This document shows, one piece after another, positions 17,807 to 27,162 of a DNA stretch of 64,000 bases. Location of the stretch: positions 3,872 through 67,871 of the forward strand of contig JAFZLQ010000007.1 of assembly GCA_017551425.1 (NCBI GenBank), given 5' to 3'. This stretch comes from Bacteroidales bacterium (GTDB lineage: Bacteria; Bacteroidota; Bacteroidia; Bacteroidales; UBA932). Below the pieces are notes generated by a model. That model had not been told where the DNA came from and searched no databases. It worked only from the letters and a program-made list of their open reading frames with translations. Positions within the stretch are counted from its first letter, which is position 1. Every line of letters starts with the position of its first letter. A program made the position numbers and the translations under genes.

Positions 17807-19792
17807 TTACAGTATTCCGTATTCCTCTCCGTAGTGAAGCATCTGGTCGAGCAGGCTCTCCGGATACTTGAGAACGTAGTCGGTAATTACGCCCCCCTTC
17901 TGCACGGGGACTATGTCTGGATTGAGGAAGCCGCCGTAAGGCTTGAGGCCGAGGGCTTCGTAGCGTTCCCTGACCTCTTTGTGGATGGCCGGGTCGATGT
18001 GCACGGCGTATTGCTCCACCAGGGCTTTGCCGGCGGCATAATCGCCCTCGGACTTGATGCGCTGGATCTCTGCCAGCAGCCTGGCGAACAGTCCGCGGAG
18101 CGCTTCGTAATCGGTTATCACAAAATAGGTTTTGCCGTCGCGCATGCGCTTGCGTATGGCTCCGTTGCCGTTCTCGTAGCACCACTCGCTGATGAGCTTG
18201 CGGTCCTGCATGTGGGCTTCGGTGTTGGGACGCCCCAGCTCCACGCGGTTGAACTGGACCATCAGGCCGTTGCGTATGAAGCTGTCGTATTCCGCCTTGT
18301 ACGCCTCGTCGTTGGGCATGATTCCCAGCTCCACGAGCTTGGGATCGGCGGCATAATAAAGGCCGAAAAGGTCGGCCCTGGCCTCTTCCAGCGTAGATGC
18401 GTACTCGCCCATCGCCGTGGCCGATACGCCCTTGAGCAGCTGGCCGGAACCGTGACCGAGGCACTCGTGGAGGTCGGTGTGTATCTCGCTTGCGTAGGAT
18501 CCGTACTTCTTGGCGCGGGCGATTTCCTCCTCGTCCCAGGCGAACTCGTTAAGCGCGCTGGAAGGCATCTCGTCGGCGGAGTACTCATATGCGCGTGAGA
18601 TATTCGATATAGTCACGCTCTTGGAGCCGTAGTCGCGGCGTATCCAGTCTGCGTTGGGCAGGTTGATGCCGATGGGCGTCGCAGGATATGCGTCTCCGGC
18701 AAGGCATACCGCGTTGATGACCTTGGCGCTGACGCCTTTGACCTGGGACTTGCGGAAACGGGGATCGACGGGCGAATTGTCTTCGAACCACTGGGCGTTG
18801 GCGCTTAGCACTGCGGAGCGTTCCGATGCCTTGAGATCCTTGATATTGACGTGTCCCTCCCAGGCTCCCTTGCGTCCCAGGGGATCGTTGTAATCCTCTA
18901 CGAAACCGTTTACGAAGTCCACGGTTCCGAGCGTATCCTTGACCCATTCGATGTTGAACTCGTCCCACTTGCGGAGGTCTCCGGTACGGTAGTATTCTAT
19001 CAGCAGGCCCAGGGCGCGCTTCTGTATGTCGTTTTCCGCCACCTTGCGGGCAAGCTCCAGCTCGCCGCATATCTTCTCCAGGGCGGGGCCGTAGATGCCG
19101 CCGACCTTCCAGGTGAGTTCCTTCACCACGCCGGTGCTGTCCTTGACGACCTTGGTGTTAAGGCCGTAGGATACGGGCTGGCGGTCGCGGGGCTTGACTA
19201 TGGATGCATAGTAGGCCTCCACCTCGTCGCGGGTGACCCCTTCGTAGAAGTTTACGGAGGAATTCTCCACTATGTCGCCTTCCGCGGAGGTGCTGCGCCT
19301 TTGCGGGCAGACGTCGGGATCATAGATATATCCCAGGAGGTCTCCGGCCTCGTCGGACTTGCCGACGGCCGCAAGCAGCCTCTCGAAGTAGGAAGGCTCG
19401 AAGGTGGGGAAGAACTTGTCTTCCGCGTAATGATGATGTATGCCATTGCTGAAGAAGACGCGCTTGGCATATTCAGTAAACGCCTGGAACTCAGCGCATT
19501 TGCGGTCTCCTGCATAGTTTGTGAGTATGGCCTCGAGGGCATGGCGCAGGCGCAGGTTTCCGGCGCAGTTCTGGTCCCACAGTATGTCGCGTCCCCATTT
19601 TGCGGCCTCGGCCAGGTGGTAGGCGTACTCCTTCTGCTGGAGCGAAAGTCCGTCCCACCCGGGGACCTGGTAACGGATTATCTTAACGTCTGCGAACTGA
19701 TCTACAGTGTATCGGAAGTCGGAATCTTTCCCGCCGCAGCCGGCGGCAATCAGAGCCATGGAGGCGATCATAGTCATTCGGAGGAACTTCAT
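17807..19792 (-). CDS. Dipeptidyl-peptidase III (M49) lipoprotein
   Basis: 661 residues. The zinc motif HECLGH (about 439-444) matches the HExxGH signature unique to family M49, and EEARAD (about 468-473) supplies the third ligand. DPP III removes dipeptides from the N-terminus of short peptides. A lipobox (LIAAGC, Cys19) indicates export to the envelope, unlike the cytosolic eukaryotic enzyme. The start overlaps the murI stop by 4 bp. It probably trims peptides in the periplasm; a role on wall peptides is only suggested by context. Confidence 0.92.
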   Translation of the reverse strand: MKFLRMTMIASMALIAAGCGGKDSDFRYTVDQFADVKIIRYQVPGWDGLSLQQKEYAYHLAEAAKWGRDILWDQNCAGNLRLRHALEAILTNYAGDRKCAEFQAFTEYAKRVFFSNGIHHHYAEDKFFPTFEPSYFERLLAAVGKSDEAGDLLGYIYDPDVCPQRRSTSAEGDIVENSSVNFYEGVTRDEVEAYYASIVKPRDRQPVSYGLNTKVVKDSTGVVKELTWKVGGIYGPALEKICGELELARKVAENDIQKRALGLLIEYYRTGDLRKWDEFNIEWVKDTLGTVDFVNGFVEDYNDPLGRKGAWEGHVNIKDLKASERSAVLSANAQWFEDNSPVDPRFRKSQVKGVSAKVINAVCLAGDAYPATPIGINLPNADWIRRDYGSKSVTISNISRAYEYSADEMPSSALNEFAWDEEEIARAKKYGSYASEIHTDLHECLGHGSGQLLKGVSATAMGEYASTLEEARADLFGLYYAADPKLVELGIMPNDEAYKAEYDSFIRNGLMVQFNRVELGRPNTEAHMQDRKLISEWCYENGNGAIRKRMRDGKTYFVITDYEALRGLFARLLAEIQRIKSEGDYAAGKALVEQYAVHIDPAIHKEVRERYEALGLKPYGGFLNPDIVPVQKGGVITDYVLKYPESLLDQMLHYGEEYGIL

Positions 19793-20532
19793 ATGGTTGA
19801 GAATAGTTTTTCAAGGGTGTCGGAGGGGCCGGAGGACAGGAGCTCGACCGAGGGGCCGCCGCCGGGGAGCGCCCCGATGGTGGCAAGCACATCTTCGAGC
19901 CTGCGTGCCACTGCGGGAGCCGGGTCTATGAACCTGATGCCCGGAGGGGCTATTTTCTGCATCACGGGCAGCAAGAACGGGTAATGCGTGCAGCCAAGGA
20001 CGATTATGTCCGCGCCCTCGTCGAGCAGCGGCTGGAGGCTCTGCCTCACCACGCTCTCTGCGTGCGGGCCCTCGAGTTCCAGCGACTCCACAAGCTCCAC
20101 GAAACCCTGGCCCACATGCTCCGCGACGCGCACGGAGCTCGCATATAAACCTCTGGTCTTGAGGTACTTGGAGCCCTTGAGGGTACCTGCCGTGGCAAGC
20201 ACTCCCACAACGCCTGTCCTGGTGCCGAGGGCCGCCGGTTTAACGGCGGGCTCCATGCCCACGAAGGGCACGGAGTACTCGGCCCTGAGGGCCCCTATGG
20301 CCGCGGCCGTAGCCGTGTTGCATGCCACCACGATCACGTCTGCGCCGCGCGCGAGCAGTTCTTCTGTGATGGCCCGCCCGCGCTGGACTATGAAGCCCTG
20401 CGACTTCTCTCCGTACGGGCAGTTGGCGTTGTCTGAATAGTATATATAACGGTCGCGAGGGAGAATCTTGCGAATCTCCCTCAGGACTGAAAGGCCGCCG
20501 GAGCCTGAATCGAAAACTCCTATCGTGGCCAT
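19789..20532 (-). CDS. murI: Glutamate racemase
   Basis: 247 residues, within the usual 250-270 range. It interconverts L- and D-glutamate, supplying D-Glu for peptidoglycan. Catalytic cysteines lie in VVACNTATAAA (Cys71) and VLGCTHYPF (Cys181), and the N-terminal IGVFDSGSGGLSVL motif is typical. It is cytoplasmic. It sits between a DUF6515-like protein (4 bp) and DPP III (4-bp overlap) in a run that also encodes SpoIID-, AmpG- and NamZ-type proteins. Confidence 0.96.
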   Translation of the reverse strand: MATIGVFDSGSGGLSVLREIRKILPRDRYIYYSDNANCPYGEKSQGFIVQRGRAITEELLARGADVIVVACNTATAAAIGALRAEYSVPFVGMEPAVKPAALGTRTGVVGVLATAGTLKGSKYLKTRGLYASSVRVAEHVGQGFVELVESLELEGPHAESVVRQSLQPLLDEGADIIVLGCTHYPFLLPVMQKIAPPGIRFIDPAPAVARRLEDVLATIGALPGGGPSVELLSSGPSDTLEKLFSTI

Positions 20533-20536
20533 GGAT

Positions 20537-22054
20537 TTATTGCATCAGCTGACCGAGCACCTCGAAACAAGCCTTGCCGTCGACTACCGAGGTACGGTAG
20601 ATGGTGTCGTCGACCTTGAAGTACGTATCGCCGCCGATCTCTATGGTCTCGTAGTCTTCGGGCAGGCTGTCCACCAGGGCTCCTGCAGGAGGAACTATCA
20701 CGGTGTACTGGCCGTCTGAACCCTTGACGTAGAAGACGCCGTCGTTGTAGAAGTACTCTGTGCCGGCATCCGCGTAGCTCTGCACGAGGCCGAGGTTGCG
20801 GGCGAGGTCTCCGCTGGCCTGGGCAAGCTCGGCATTGCGGGCGATGGTCTCGTTCTGGGCGGCTATGACCGCATTGTTTGCGGCGATGGTCTCATTCTGG
20901 GCAACAATAGTGCTTGCATTCTCGTTGATCGTATCATAATAATGGATGCGGTCGAAGTAGTATGCGAAGGTGCAGGCGGTATAGACTGCGTCGGCCAGAG
21001 GAGAGAAAACGTAGCCCCAGGGCGGACGGCATACCCAGTAACGGCCGGCATAGTAGCGATACCAGATGTCGTTGTAATAATAGTAGTCACGACCCCAGTA
21101 GTGCCTCACTACGTAGTGGGGAGGAGGCGTAGGCACATAGTGACCGTAGCCGTGGTGGCCGCGATGGCTGAAGTGGCTGGGCGTACCGTGGAACTCGCGG
21201 GGAACGTGTGTGCGTGCTGCGGGACGGTGTGCGCCGGGATTGGGGTGAACGCGTGCAGGCGCAGGATGGTTATGGCTGCGGCCGTAGGCGCCGTCTGCGT
21301 AAGGACGGGAACCGGGAGCCGGACGGTCGTGATGTACGGTGCCGGATGAATTGTGCTTGTTGCGATATACGCCGTCGTTGTAGCCACCAGCACGGCGTGC
21401 GCCGCCTGTCTGTACGTCGGGACGACGGTCATTGCTGACGTTGGGACGGGACTGGACGCTGCCGGGCCTGGTCTCATGGCGATACTCGCCGTGGCCGTCT
21501 GACACGCGGGCCGCGCGGTCACGGACGTCGCCTGAAGAGTGAGAGGGCTTGCCGACGCTGCCGGAGTGGCTCGAGGGCCTGCTCTGGCTGCTGACGCTGC
21601 CGGAATGGCTCGAACGGTCCGAATGGCCGGAAGGCCTGCTCTGGCCGCTCACCGAGCCGCTGCTGCGGTGTGACTGGCCGCTGCCGGAAACACTGCTGCT
21701 GCTATGCTGACGATGCTGGCCGCTGGCGGAAACCGCACTGCCTGATGAACGCTCGGGCCTGCTGTGGCTGACGGAGCCGGAGCTGCGATGGCTCTGGCTG
21801 CTGCTGGATACAGCACTGCCGGAACGGCTGTGGGAACTGCCGGACACGGAACTGCCGGAACGGCTGTGGGAGCTGCTGGATGGACCGTGGCTGTATGTGG
21901 AAGAATGGCTGCTCGAGTGAGAGCCGCCGCTGATCGAAGAATGCTGACTTCCTCCGCCGTGGCGTGGAGACTGGCCACAAACCTGGGCACCGGGAAGGAA
22001 GGCGAAGATGGCTGCTGCCGCCATCAGAGCTGCTAGTCTTGTCGAGTGGTTCAT
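20537..22054 (-). CDS. Ser/His-rich secreted protein with DUF6515-like C-terminus
   Basis: 505 residues. Signal peptide (ending AQVCG), then about 180 residues of Ser/Gly/His/Arg repeats (HSRSGSSVSGSSHSRSGS type), a basic His/Pro/Tyr-rich middle (about 190-300), and a region VRHYWGRDYYYYNDIWYRYYAGRYWV. The C-terminal part contains a coiled-coil-like run (NETIAANNAVIAAQNETIARN) and a domain YNDGVFYV...IVVPPAGALV...YETIEIGGDTYF typical of DUF6515. The function is unknown. The low-complexity N-terminus may be a wall- or surface-associated spacer. Confidence 0.75.
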   Translation of the reverse strand: MNHSTRLAALMAAAAIFAFLPGAQVCGQSPRHGGGSQHSSISGGSHSSSHSSTYSHGPSSSSHSRSGSSVSGSSHSRSGSAVSSSSQSHRSSGSVSHSRPERSSGSAVSASGQHRQHSSSSVSGSGQSHRSSGSVSGQSRPSGHSDRSSHSGSVSSQSRPSSHSGSVGKPSHSSGDVRDRAARVSDGHGEYRHETRPGSVQSRPNVSNDRRPDVQTGGARRAGGYNDGVYRNKHNSSGTVHHDRPAPGSRPYADGAYGRSHNHPAPARVHPNPGAHRPAARTHVPREFHGTPSHFSHRGHHGYGHYVPTPPPHYVVRHYWGRDYYYYNDIWYRYYAGRYWVCRPPWGYVFSPLADAVYTACTFAYYFDRIHYYDTINENASTIVAQNETIAANNAVIAAQNETIARNAELAQASGDLARNLGLVQSYADAGTEYFYNDGVFYVKGSDGQYTVIVPPAGALVDSLPEDYETIEIGGDTYFKVDDTIYRTSVVDGKACFEVLGQLMQ

Positions 22055-22068
22055 AAGGCAAGTGGTTG

Positions 22069-23319
22069 TTAATAAATGTAATACTTTCTGCTCAAGGCCC
22101 GGAATTCCTTTACGTCGCCGTTCCAGTAGGCGCTGATATCGGAAACCCGGAAACGCTTGCTGAACTCAGTACTGACAAAATCCGTTCCACAAACCTTGTT
22201 GAACATGGCAATCCTGTTTGGAGACAGCTCAAAAGGATTCTTTTTATAAAGTTCGTAAACCGCCTGCATCACGTAAAACTGCACCAGGGTGATGGGAGCG
22301 GCCTCATAATCTGTAAAGTAATACTGCACCCCGTGGATGAGTTTTTTTGCGCTGCTGCCGTAGAAAGGGGTGTAGTGGACGGCCCTCCAGGCAACGCCGG
22401 GCACCTTGTAACTGTCCAGCTTCGCCTTAAGCGCGTCTGCGTCTATCCACTCGGCGGCGAATGCGTCGAAGGGTATGGTGTAGCCTATGCCGATGTTGAG
22501 ATAGTCGTTGAATTCGCCCACGAGGCCGGCGCTGGGATAGCACATGGCGCTGCGGGGATAAGGGATGTTGGGCGAGGGCATCACCCAGGGGAGACCGGTC
22601 CGGTCGTAGGTCATGGAGCGCTCCCAGCCCTCCATCGGCACAACCGTGAGCTTGCACTTTACGGGCTCTTCGCTGCCCTTCTGGCCACGGTTGAGGCCTT
22701 CTTCGTTTATCAGCATCGCCAACTCCCCTACCGTGAGTCCGTAAACGTACGGTATTGCGTACTGGCTCACGTAGGAGAAGTATCCGTCGCGTACCAGAGG
22801 GCCTTCGACCTTGAGGCCGCCGAGGGGATTGGGACGGTCGAGAACCATAACGGGTATGCCGAGGGCGGCGCAGCTGCGCATGGTGAGGCCAAGGCAGCTG
22901 ATGAAGGTGTAGGAGCGGGTGCCGACGTCCTGGATGTCGTACACCAGTATGTCTATGCCCTTGAGCATCTCCGGCGTGGCCTGGCGGGTGGCGCCGTAGA
23001 GCGAATGCACCGGCAGGCCGGTCGCCGCGTCCTTGCCGGACTCCACCTTGCCGCCGGCCCAGATGTCTCCGCGCACGCCGTGTTCGGGGGCATACAGGGC
23101 GACCAGGTTGACGTTTTCCGCAAGTATGTCGATGGTGGAGCGCAGCTGGGTATCAACCCCGCTGGGATTGGTAAGCAGGCCCACGCGCTTGCCCTGCAGG
23201 CCCTCGAAACCGCGGTCCCTCAGGACCTCGATTCCGGGCTTGACGCGGGCTCCGGCCGCGACGGACGCTACAAGCGCCGCCGCGCAAAGAAGGTGACGAA
23301 GAATGTTGCGATACAGCAT
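22069..23319 (-). CDS. namZ: NamZ-type exo-beta-N-acetylmuramidase (DUF1343/GH171)
   Basis: 416 residues from the ATG at 23319; the frame is open further upstream but that part overlaps the permease gene, and this start gives a signal peptide (MLYRNILRHLLCAAALVASVAAG). Family landmarks: GKRVGLLTNPSGVD, LYAPEHGVRGD, DIQDVGTRSYTF, VLDRPNPLGG. Characterised NamZ enzymes release terminal MurNAc from peptidoglycan fragments. The gene overlaps the AmpG-like permease gene by 52 bp, which fits periplasmic release followed by uptake of MurNAc or muropeptides. The precise substrate is inferred from family. Confidence 0.88.
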   Translation of the reverse strand: MLYRNILRHLLCAAALVASVAAGARVKPGIEVLRDRGFEGLQGKRVGLLTNPSGVDTQLRSTIDILAENVNLVALYAPEHGVRGDIWAGGKVESGKDAATGLPVHSLYGATRQATPEMLKGIDILVYDIQDVGTRSYTFISCLGLTMRSCAALGIPVMVLDRPNPLGGLKVEGPLVRDGYFSYVSQYAIPYVYGLTVGELAMLINEEGLNRGQKGSEEPVKCKLTVVPMEGWERSMTYDRTGLPWVMPSPNIPYPRSAMCYPSAGLVGEFNDYLNIGIGYTIPFDAFAAEWIDADALKAKLDSYKVPGVAWRAVHYTPFYGSSAKKLIHGVQYYFTDYEAAPITLVQFYVMQAVYELYKKNPFELSPNRIAMFNKVCGTDFVSTEFSKRFRVSDISAYWNGDVKEFRALSRKYYIY

Positions 23320-24524
23320 ATCATTACCAGGACGAAGAATCCTATATAACCGAGGGCCTGTTGCAAATAACCGGCCACGAGGCCCGGCAGCATCATGGAG
23401 AGCGCCATGAATGCGGTGCAGATGGCATAATGCGAGGTCTTGAGAGGGCCCTCCGAGAAATGCATCATGTACAGCATGTAGGCGGAGAATCCGAATCCGT
23501 AGCCGAACTGGTCCAGCACCACGCAGCTGCCCACCACCCAGACGTTCTGCGGCTGGGCCAGACTCATGTAGAGGTAAACTGAGCAAGGGAGGGCGAGGGC
23601 GAGGGCCATGGGCCACATGCATTTGCGCAGTCCCAGGCGGGCTGCAGCCAGGCCTCCGAGTATGCCTCCGGCCAGCAGCGCTATCACCCCGAAGGAGCCA
23701 TATACCAGACCGTAGGTCTCCGTGCTGAATCCAAGGCCCCCCAGCTCGGTGCCATCCTTGAAGAAGGGGAAGAGCATCTTTACGGAAAGGGCCTCAGGGA
23801 GCCTGTAGAGCAGCATGAAGGCTATTGCGAGCCACACTCCCGGCTTGCGGAAGAAGGAGGCGAAGGCCTCGCCGAAGCCTTTGAGTATGCCGGAAGCCGT
23901 AGCGTTGCTGCGGTCTTCTGCGGGGCGCGGGAGTATGAAAAGGTGATAGACGGAGAACAGCGCGAGCAGCCCTGCGCTGAGCAGCATGGTATATGACCAG
24001 GCCGCCGGCACGTTGCCGAGCCTGCGCTCAAGGATGCCGGCCAGCACCACCAGGACTCCGGAGCCGAAGACCATGGCGATGCGGTAGAAGGTACTCCTGA
24101 TGCCGACGAAGGCCGATTGCCGCCGCTGGTCCAGGGCCAGCATGTAGAAGCCGTCGGCGGCTATGTCGTGCGTGGCGGATGCGAATGCGGCGACTATGAA
24201 CAGGATGAGCGTAACGGTGAATGTGGTAAGGCGTACCGAAAAAGCGACCAGGGCCACTGCGGCCAGCATTACCAGCTGCATCGCCACGATCCACCAGCGT
24301 TTTGTCCTGATGAGGTCCACGAACGGACTCCACAAAGGTTTGACCACCCACGGCAGGCTGATGAGGCTGGTGAGCAGCGCCAGGGTGCCGTTGTCCATGC
24401 CGAGGTCTTTGAACATGACGACGGAGATGGTGTTGACTATGAAGTAAGGAAGGCCCTCAACGAAGTAGAGGGTGGGTATCCACAGCCATGGGTTCCTATT
24501 GTGCTTCGACGACTGCTCCTGCAT
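23268..24524 (-). CDS. AmpG/MurT-like MFS muropeptide or MurNAc permease
   Basis: 418 residues of mostly hydrophobic helices, about 12 predicted. N-terminal PTLYFVEGLPYFIVNTISVVMF, SLPWVVKPLWSPFVDL and ASATHDIAADGFYML are AmpG-family features. AmpG proteins import GlcNAc-anhydroMurNAc peptides; in Tannerella an AmpG-like carrier imports MurNAc. It overlaps both neighbours (SpoIID fusion upstream, namZ downstream), so the three are probably translated together for wall-fragment scavenging. Confidence 0.87.
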   Translation of the reverse strand: MQEQSSKHNRNPWLWIPTLYFVEGLPYFIVNTISVVMFKDLGMDNGTLALLTSLISLPWVVKPLWSPFVDLIRTKRWWIVAMQLVMLAAVALVAFSVRLTTFTVTLILFIVAAFASATHDIAADGFYMLALDQRRQSAFVGIRSTFYRIAMVFGSGVLVVLAGILERRLGNVPAAWSYTMLLSAGLLALFSVYHLFILPRPAEDRSNATASGILKGFGEAFASFFRKPGVWLAIAFMLLYRLPEALSVKMLFPFFKDGTELGGLGFSTETYGLVYGSFGVIALLAGGILGGLAAARLGLRKCMWPMALALALPCSVYLYMSLAQPQNVWVVGSCVVLDQFGYGFGFSAYMLYMMHFSEGPLKTSHYAICTAFMALSMMLPGLVAGYLQQALGYIGFFVLVMICCIATFFVTFFARRRL

Positions 24525-26598
24525 AGTAGTGTTGGAGGATTTCTATATAGCTTTTGCCCTCGGAGGCCATTACCGCGGCGCCTATCTGGCACAGGCCGAC
24601 GCCATGGCCCCAGCCCTTGCCCTTCAATATAAAGGTATCGCCCTCAACGCGCACGGTGAAGTTGGAGCTCTTGAGGTGCGAGGTGCTGAGAGCCCTGCGT
24701 ATGGCGAGTTCCTTGCCTATCACCTGCGATTCCTTTGAACCGTTGATCCTGAGGTACTTGATACGACCCGAGGGGCCGCGTTCCACAGGTTCCAGGGACT
24801 CTATCGTGCCGAAGTCGGTACCGGTGCGGCTGAGAATGAGCGAGGACAGCTCCGAACGGGTATAACGCTGCTCCCAGTCGTGGAAGTCGGCGGTCTCCAG
24901 GTCGTAGTCGTTGAGGACGGTGGCCAGCAGCCCGCGGTCATGGCAGTCGCAGTACGGGTCCTCGACGCTCTGCAGGTACGGATAGTCGATGTCTTCCCAG
25001 CAGGTGCTGAAGATTTCCGTGCGCCCGCCGCAGCACTTAGAGTAGCGGGTGTCGCAGAGGCGGCCGTCGTAACGGAGTACGCGGCCCCATGTCTTGTCTA
25101 TGGCCCGCCGCACGTTCTCCCCCACCGCCATGGTCAGGCCCTGGTAGCGCTGGCAATGGTCGTCCGCGCAGACATCGTAGTTCAGATGCGGGATGGAGTC
25201 AATCCCGTCGCAGACCTTCCGCCGGTCCTCCATCCGCGCCAGCGCCCAGCTGCGGGAAATGACGGCGTGCGCCTTGAGCAGCTCCAGGGGAGCGTCGGCA
25301 CGCATTTCAGACGAAATCACGCTGAGCAGGTAGTCCTCCAGGCCTATGCGGTTGACGGCCGTCACGCGGTCGCCCTCGGCGATGAACTTGAGGGAGCCGG
25401 CGAACTTCTGGTCCAGCCGCCTCTGCCAGTGGAAATCTATGCCGATGGGGACTTCCCGGATGATGAAAGACGGCTCCGCGAACAGCGTGGAAGGGGTGAC
25501 GGAGTCGAAATACAGCTCGTCGAAGAGGGTGCCGTTGTAGTTGATGCGGCCGTCCTCCACGCTTACCCTCTGGGGGCCTGCTCCGTCGGAGATTATTTCG
25601 AATTCTATCTGGGGTGCGGAAATGATGCCTACCTCTATGGTGGGCTGCGTGCGCGTGAGGCGGGAGTCTATCATGGCTTCGTCCTCGGCGCTCACGCTTA
25701 CCTCCGACAGCATTTCAGTGAGCTGGGGGACGGTGGCCTTGTGGAAGTCCTCCTCGCAGGGGGCCACGAAGACGCCGGCCATCTCTGCGGCGCCGGGGCC
25801 TATGGTGAGGTGGTCCGGGCCGTCGGTATAAAAATGATGGGAACGGAGCTCCGTGCGCAGGACCACCATGGCGCGATACTCGCCCGTGGCCTCCTTGAAC
25901 CATGCGTAGAGGTTGAACCGGGGTTCCAGGCCCTTGTCGAGCACGGGGCAGCAGTCCAGGAACTGGTAGAATATCTTGGCCAGCGACTTGGTGGTGGTGG
26001 CCTTTATGCAATAGACTCCGCGGGTGAAGCGGCGGAAGTGGTAAAGGGTGGCGTCCTTGACGCTGGAAAGCGGCTGGACGTGGGTGTCCAGGAAGGCGTC
26101 CACGGCCTTCTCCAGGGGGAGCACGCCGCGCGGAACCGCCTGGAAATGAAGATGGTCCGGAGCCGACGCGCCTGCCATCGGGCCGTTGTAGTAAACCGTG
26201 TAGTCGCGGTACATGGCGGCAAAATCGAGCATGTCCGGCAGGTGGTGCCAGATGGCCTGCGGCACATGCCTGTCCCGTGCGATTACCAGATGCCGCGGGA
26301 AAATGGGATACGGATTGACCTGTATGTTGTAGCGGCGGCCCTTGCGGCCTTCGAACTTCAGGTGGAACTGCTCCGGCGGACGGTGCTCAACGCACAGGAA
26401 GCAGGGGCGCTTGCTGAGGGTCTCCTTGTCTATCTTGGCGGTGCTGGAAGTGATGCGGCAGGGATTGAACTGCAGCTTGGTCTGAAGTCCGCCCACGTTC
26501 ACGGTGCGCACTTTCATCGACTTGAGTGCGCGGAAATTGGCGGCGGCAAGCGGCCACACCGAGAGCTGGTCCTGTATGAATTTGCCGATGTTTTCCAT
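24496..26598 (-). CDS. DUF4922 (HIT/GalT-like) - SpoIID/LytB fusion protein
   Basis: 700 residues. The N-terminal half (about 1-310) resembles DUF4922, with RPCFLC, NPYPIFPRHLVIA and the histidine-triad-like motif DHLHFQA (HxHxQ), as in GalT/GDP-hexose phosphorylase relatives. The C-terminal half (about 370-700) is SpoIID/LytB: LEDYLLSVISSEM, LKAHAVISRSWAL, TRYSKCCGGRTE, GWGHGVGLCQ. SpoIID cleaves denuded glycan strands as a lytic transglycosylase, normally outside the cytoplasm, whereas HIT-type enzymes are cytosolic. No signal peptide is evident, which makes the fusion puzzling. It is followed by the AmpG-like permease (29-bp overlap). Confidence 0.83.
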   Translation of the reverse strand: MENIGKFIQDQLSVWPLAAANFRALKSMKVRTVNVGGLQTKLQFNPCRITSSTAKIDKETLSKRPCFLCVEHRPPEQFHLKFEGRKGRRYNIQVNPYPIFPRHLVIARDRHVPQAIWHHLPDMLDFAAMYRDYTVYYNGPMAGASAPDHLHFQAVPRGVLPLEKAVDAFLDTHVQPLSSVKDATLYHFRRFTRGVYCIKATTTKSLAKIFYQFLDCCPVLDKGLEPRFNLYAWFKEATGEYRAMVVLRTELRSHHFYTDGPDHLTIGPGAAEMAGVFVAPCEEDFHKATVPQLTEMLSEVSVSAEDEAMIDSRLTRTQPTIEVGIISAPQIEFEIISDGAGPQRVSVEDGRINYNGTLFDELYFDSVTPSTLFAEPSFIIREVPIGIDFHWQRRLDQKFAGSLKFIAEGDRVTAVNRIGLEDYLLSVISSEMRADAPLELLKAHAVISRSWALARMEDRRKVCDGIDSIPHLNYDVCADDHCQRYQGLTMAVGENVRRAIDKTWGRVLRYDGRLCDTRYSKCCGGRTEIFSTCWEDIDYPYLQSVEDPYCDCHDRGLLATVLNDYDLETADFHDWEQRYTRSELSSLILSRTGTDFGTIESLEPVERGPSGRIKYLRINGSKESQVIGKELAIRRALSTSHLKSSNFTVRVEGDTFILKGKGWGHGVGLCQIGAAVMASEGKSYIEILQHYYAGAVVEAQ

Positions 26599-26601
26599 TT
26601 G

Positions 26602-27162
26602 CTATAGGAGTGCCAGAAGTTTGTCTTTGAGCGAGCCGAATTCGTTCTCGAAGGTAGGGGTGAGGATACCCGTGCCGTATGCGGATTCTATCTCCGGGAG
26701 CTCCCACCAGCGTCCGTCGATCACCTCGATGCCGTCGGGGCTGATGTCGAAGTGGCCGACCGTCGCAAATACGTGTACGAGTTCCTTCTGGTCCGGCACG
26801 GTGCGCACATAGCTTTCTATGGGGATGGGATAGAAGTCGGTGAGACGGAGCTCCTCCGCGGCCTCACGGTAGAGGGCCTCGAGGAGGAATTCGCCGTAGG
26901 ATACATGTCCTGCGACGGCGGTGTCCCAGCAAAGCGGATAGCGGTGCTTGAGGGCGCTGCGGCGCTGGAGATAGAAACGGCCGAAGCGGTCCAGTATGTG
27001 AAGATGCACCACCGGATGAAGCAGCATGCTGCCGGCATGGCACCACGCGCGGGGTGCGCGGGCGATGACCTGGCCGCTGGGCTCGACTATGGGGAGCATC
27101 TCGTTGCTGCCCCTCGCCCCAGGCGCCAGCGGTGCGACGTCAACGGGGTAGATCAGTTCCAT
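26602..27162 (-). CDS. NUDIX hydrolase
   Basis: 186 residues. A full Nudix box is present (GHVSYGEFLLEALYREAAEEL, given here by its key parts G-x5-E-x7-REAAEEL). The N-terminal part (LHPVVHLHILDRFGRFYLQRR) resembles the isopentenyl-diphosphate isomerase-like Nudix subgroup, which often acts on nucleoside diphosphate derivatives or is of unknown specificity. It overlaps the HU-CCDC81 gene by 23 bp and precedes the DUF4922-SpoIID gene by 3 bp, so they are probably co-transcribed. A start further downstream is possible. Confidence 0.85.
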   Translation of the reverse strand: MELIYPVDVAPLAPGARGSNEMLPIVEPSGQVIARAPRAWCHAGSMLLHPVVHLHILDRFGRFYLQRRSALKHRYPLCWDTAVAGHVSYGEFLLEALYREAAEELRLTDFYPIPIESYVRTVPDQKELVHVFATVGHFDISPDGIEVIDGRWWELPEIESAYGTGILTPTFENEFGSLKDKLLALL

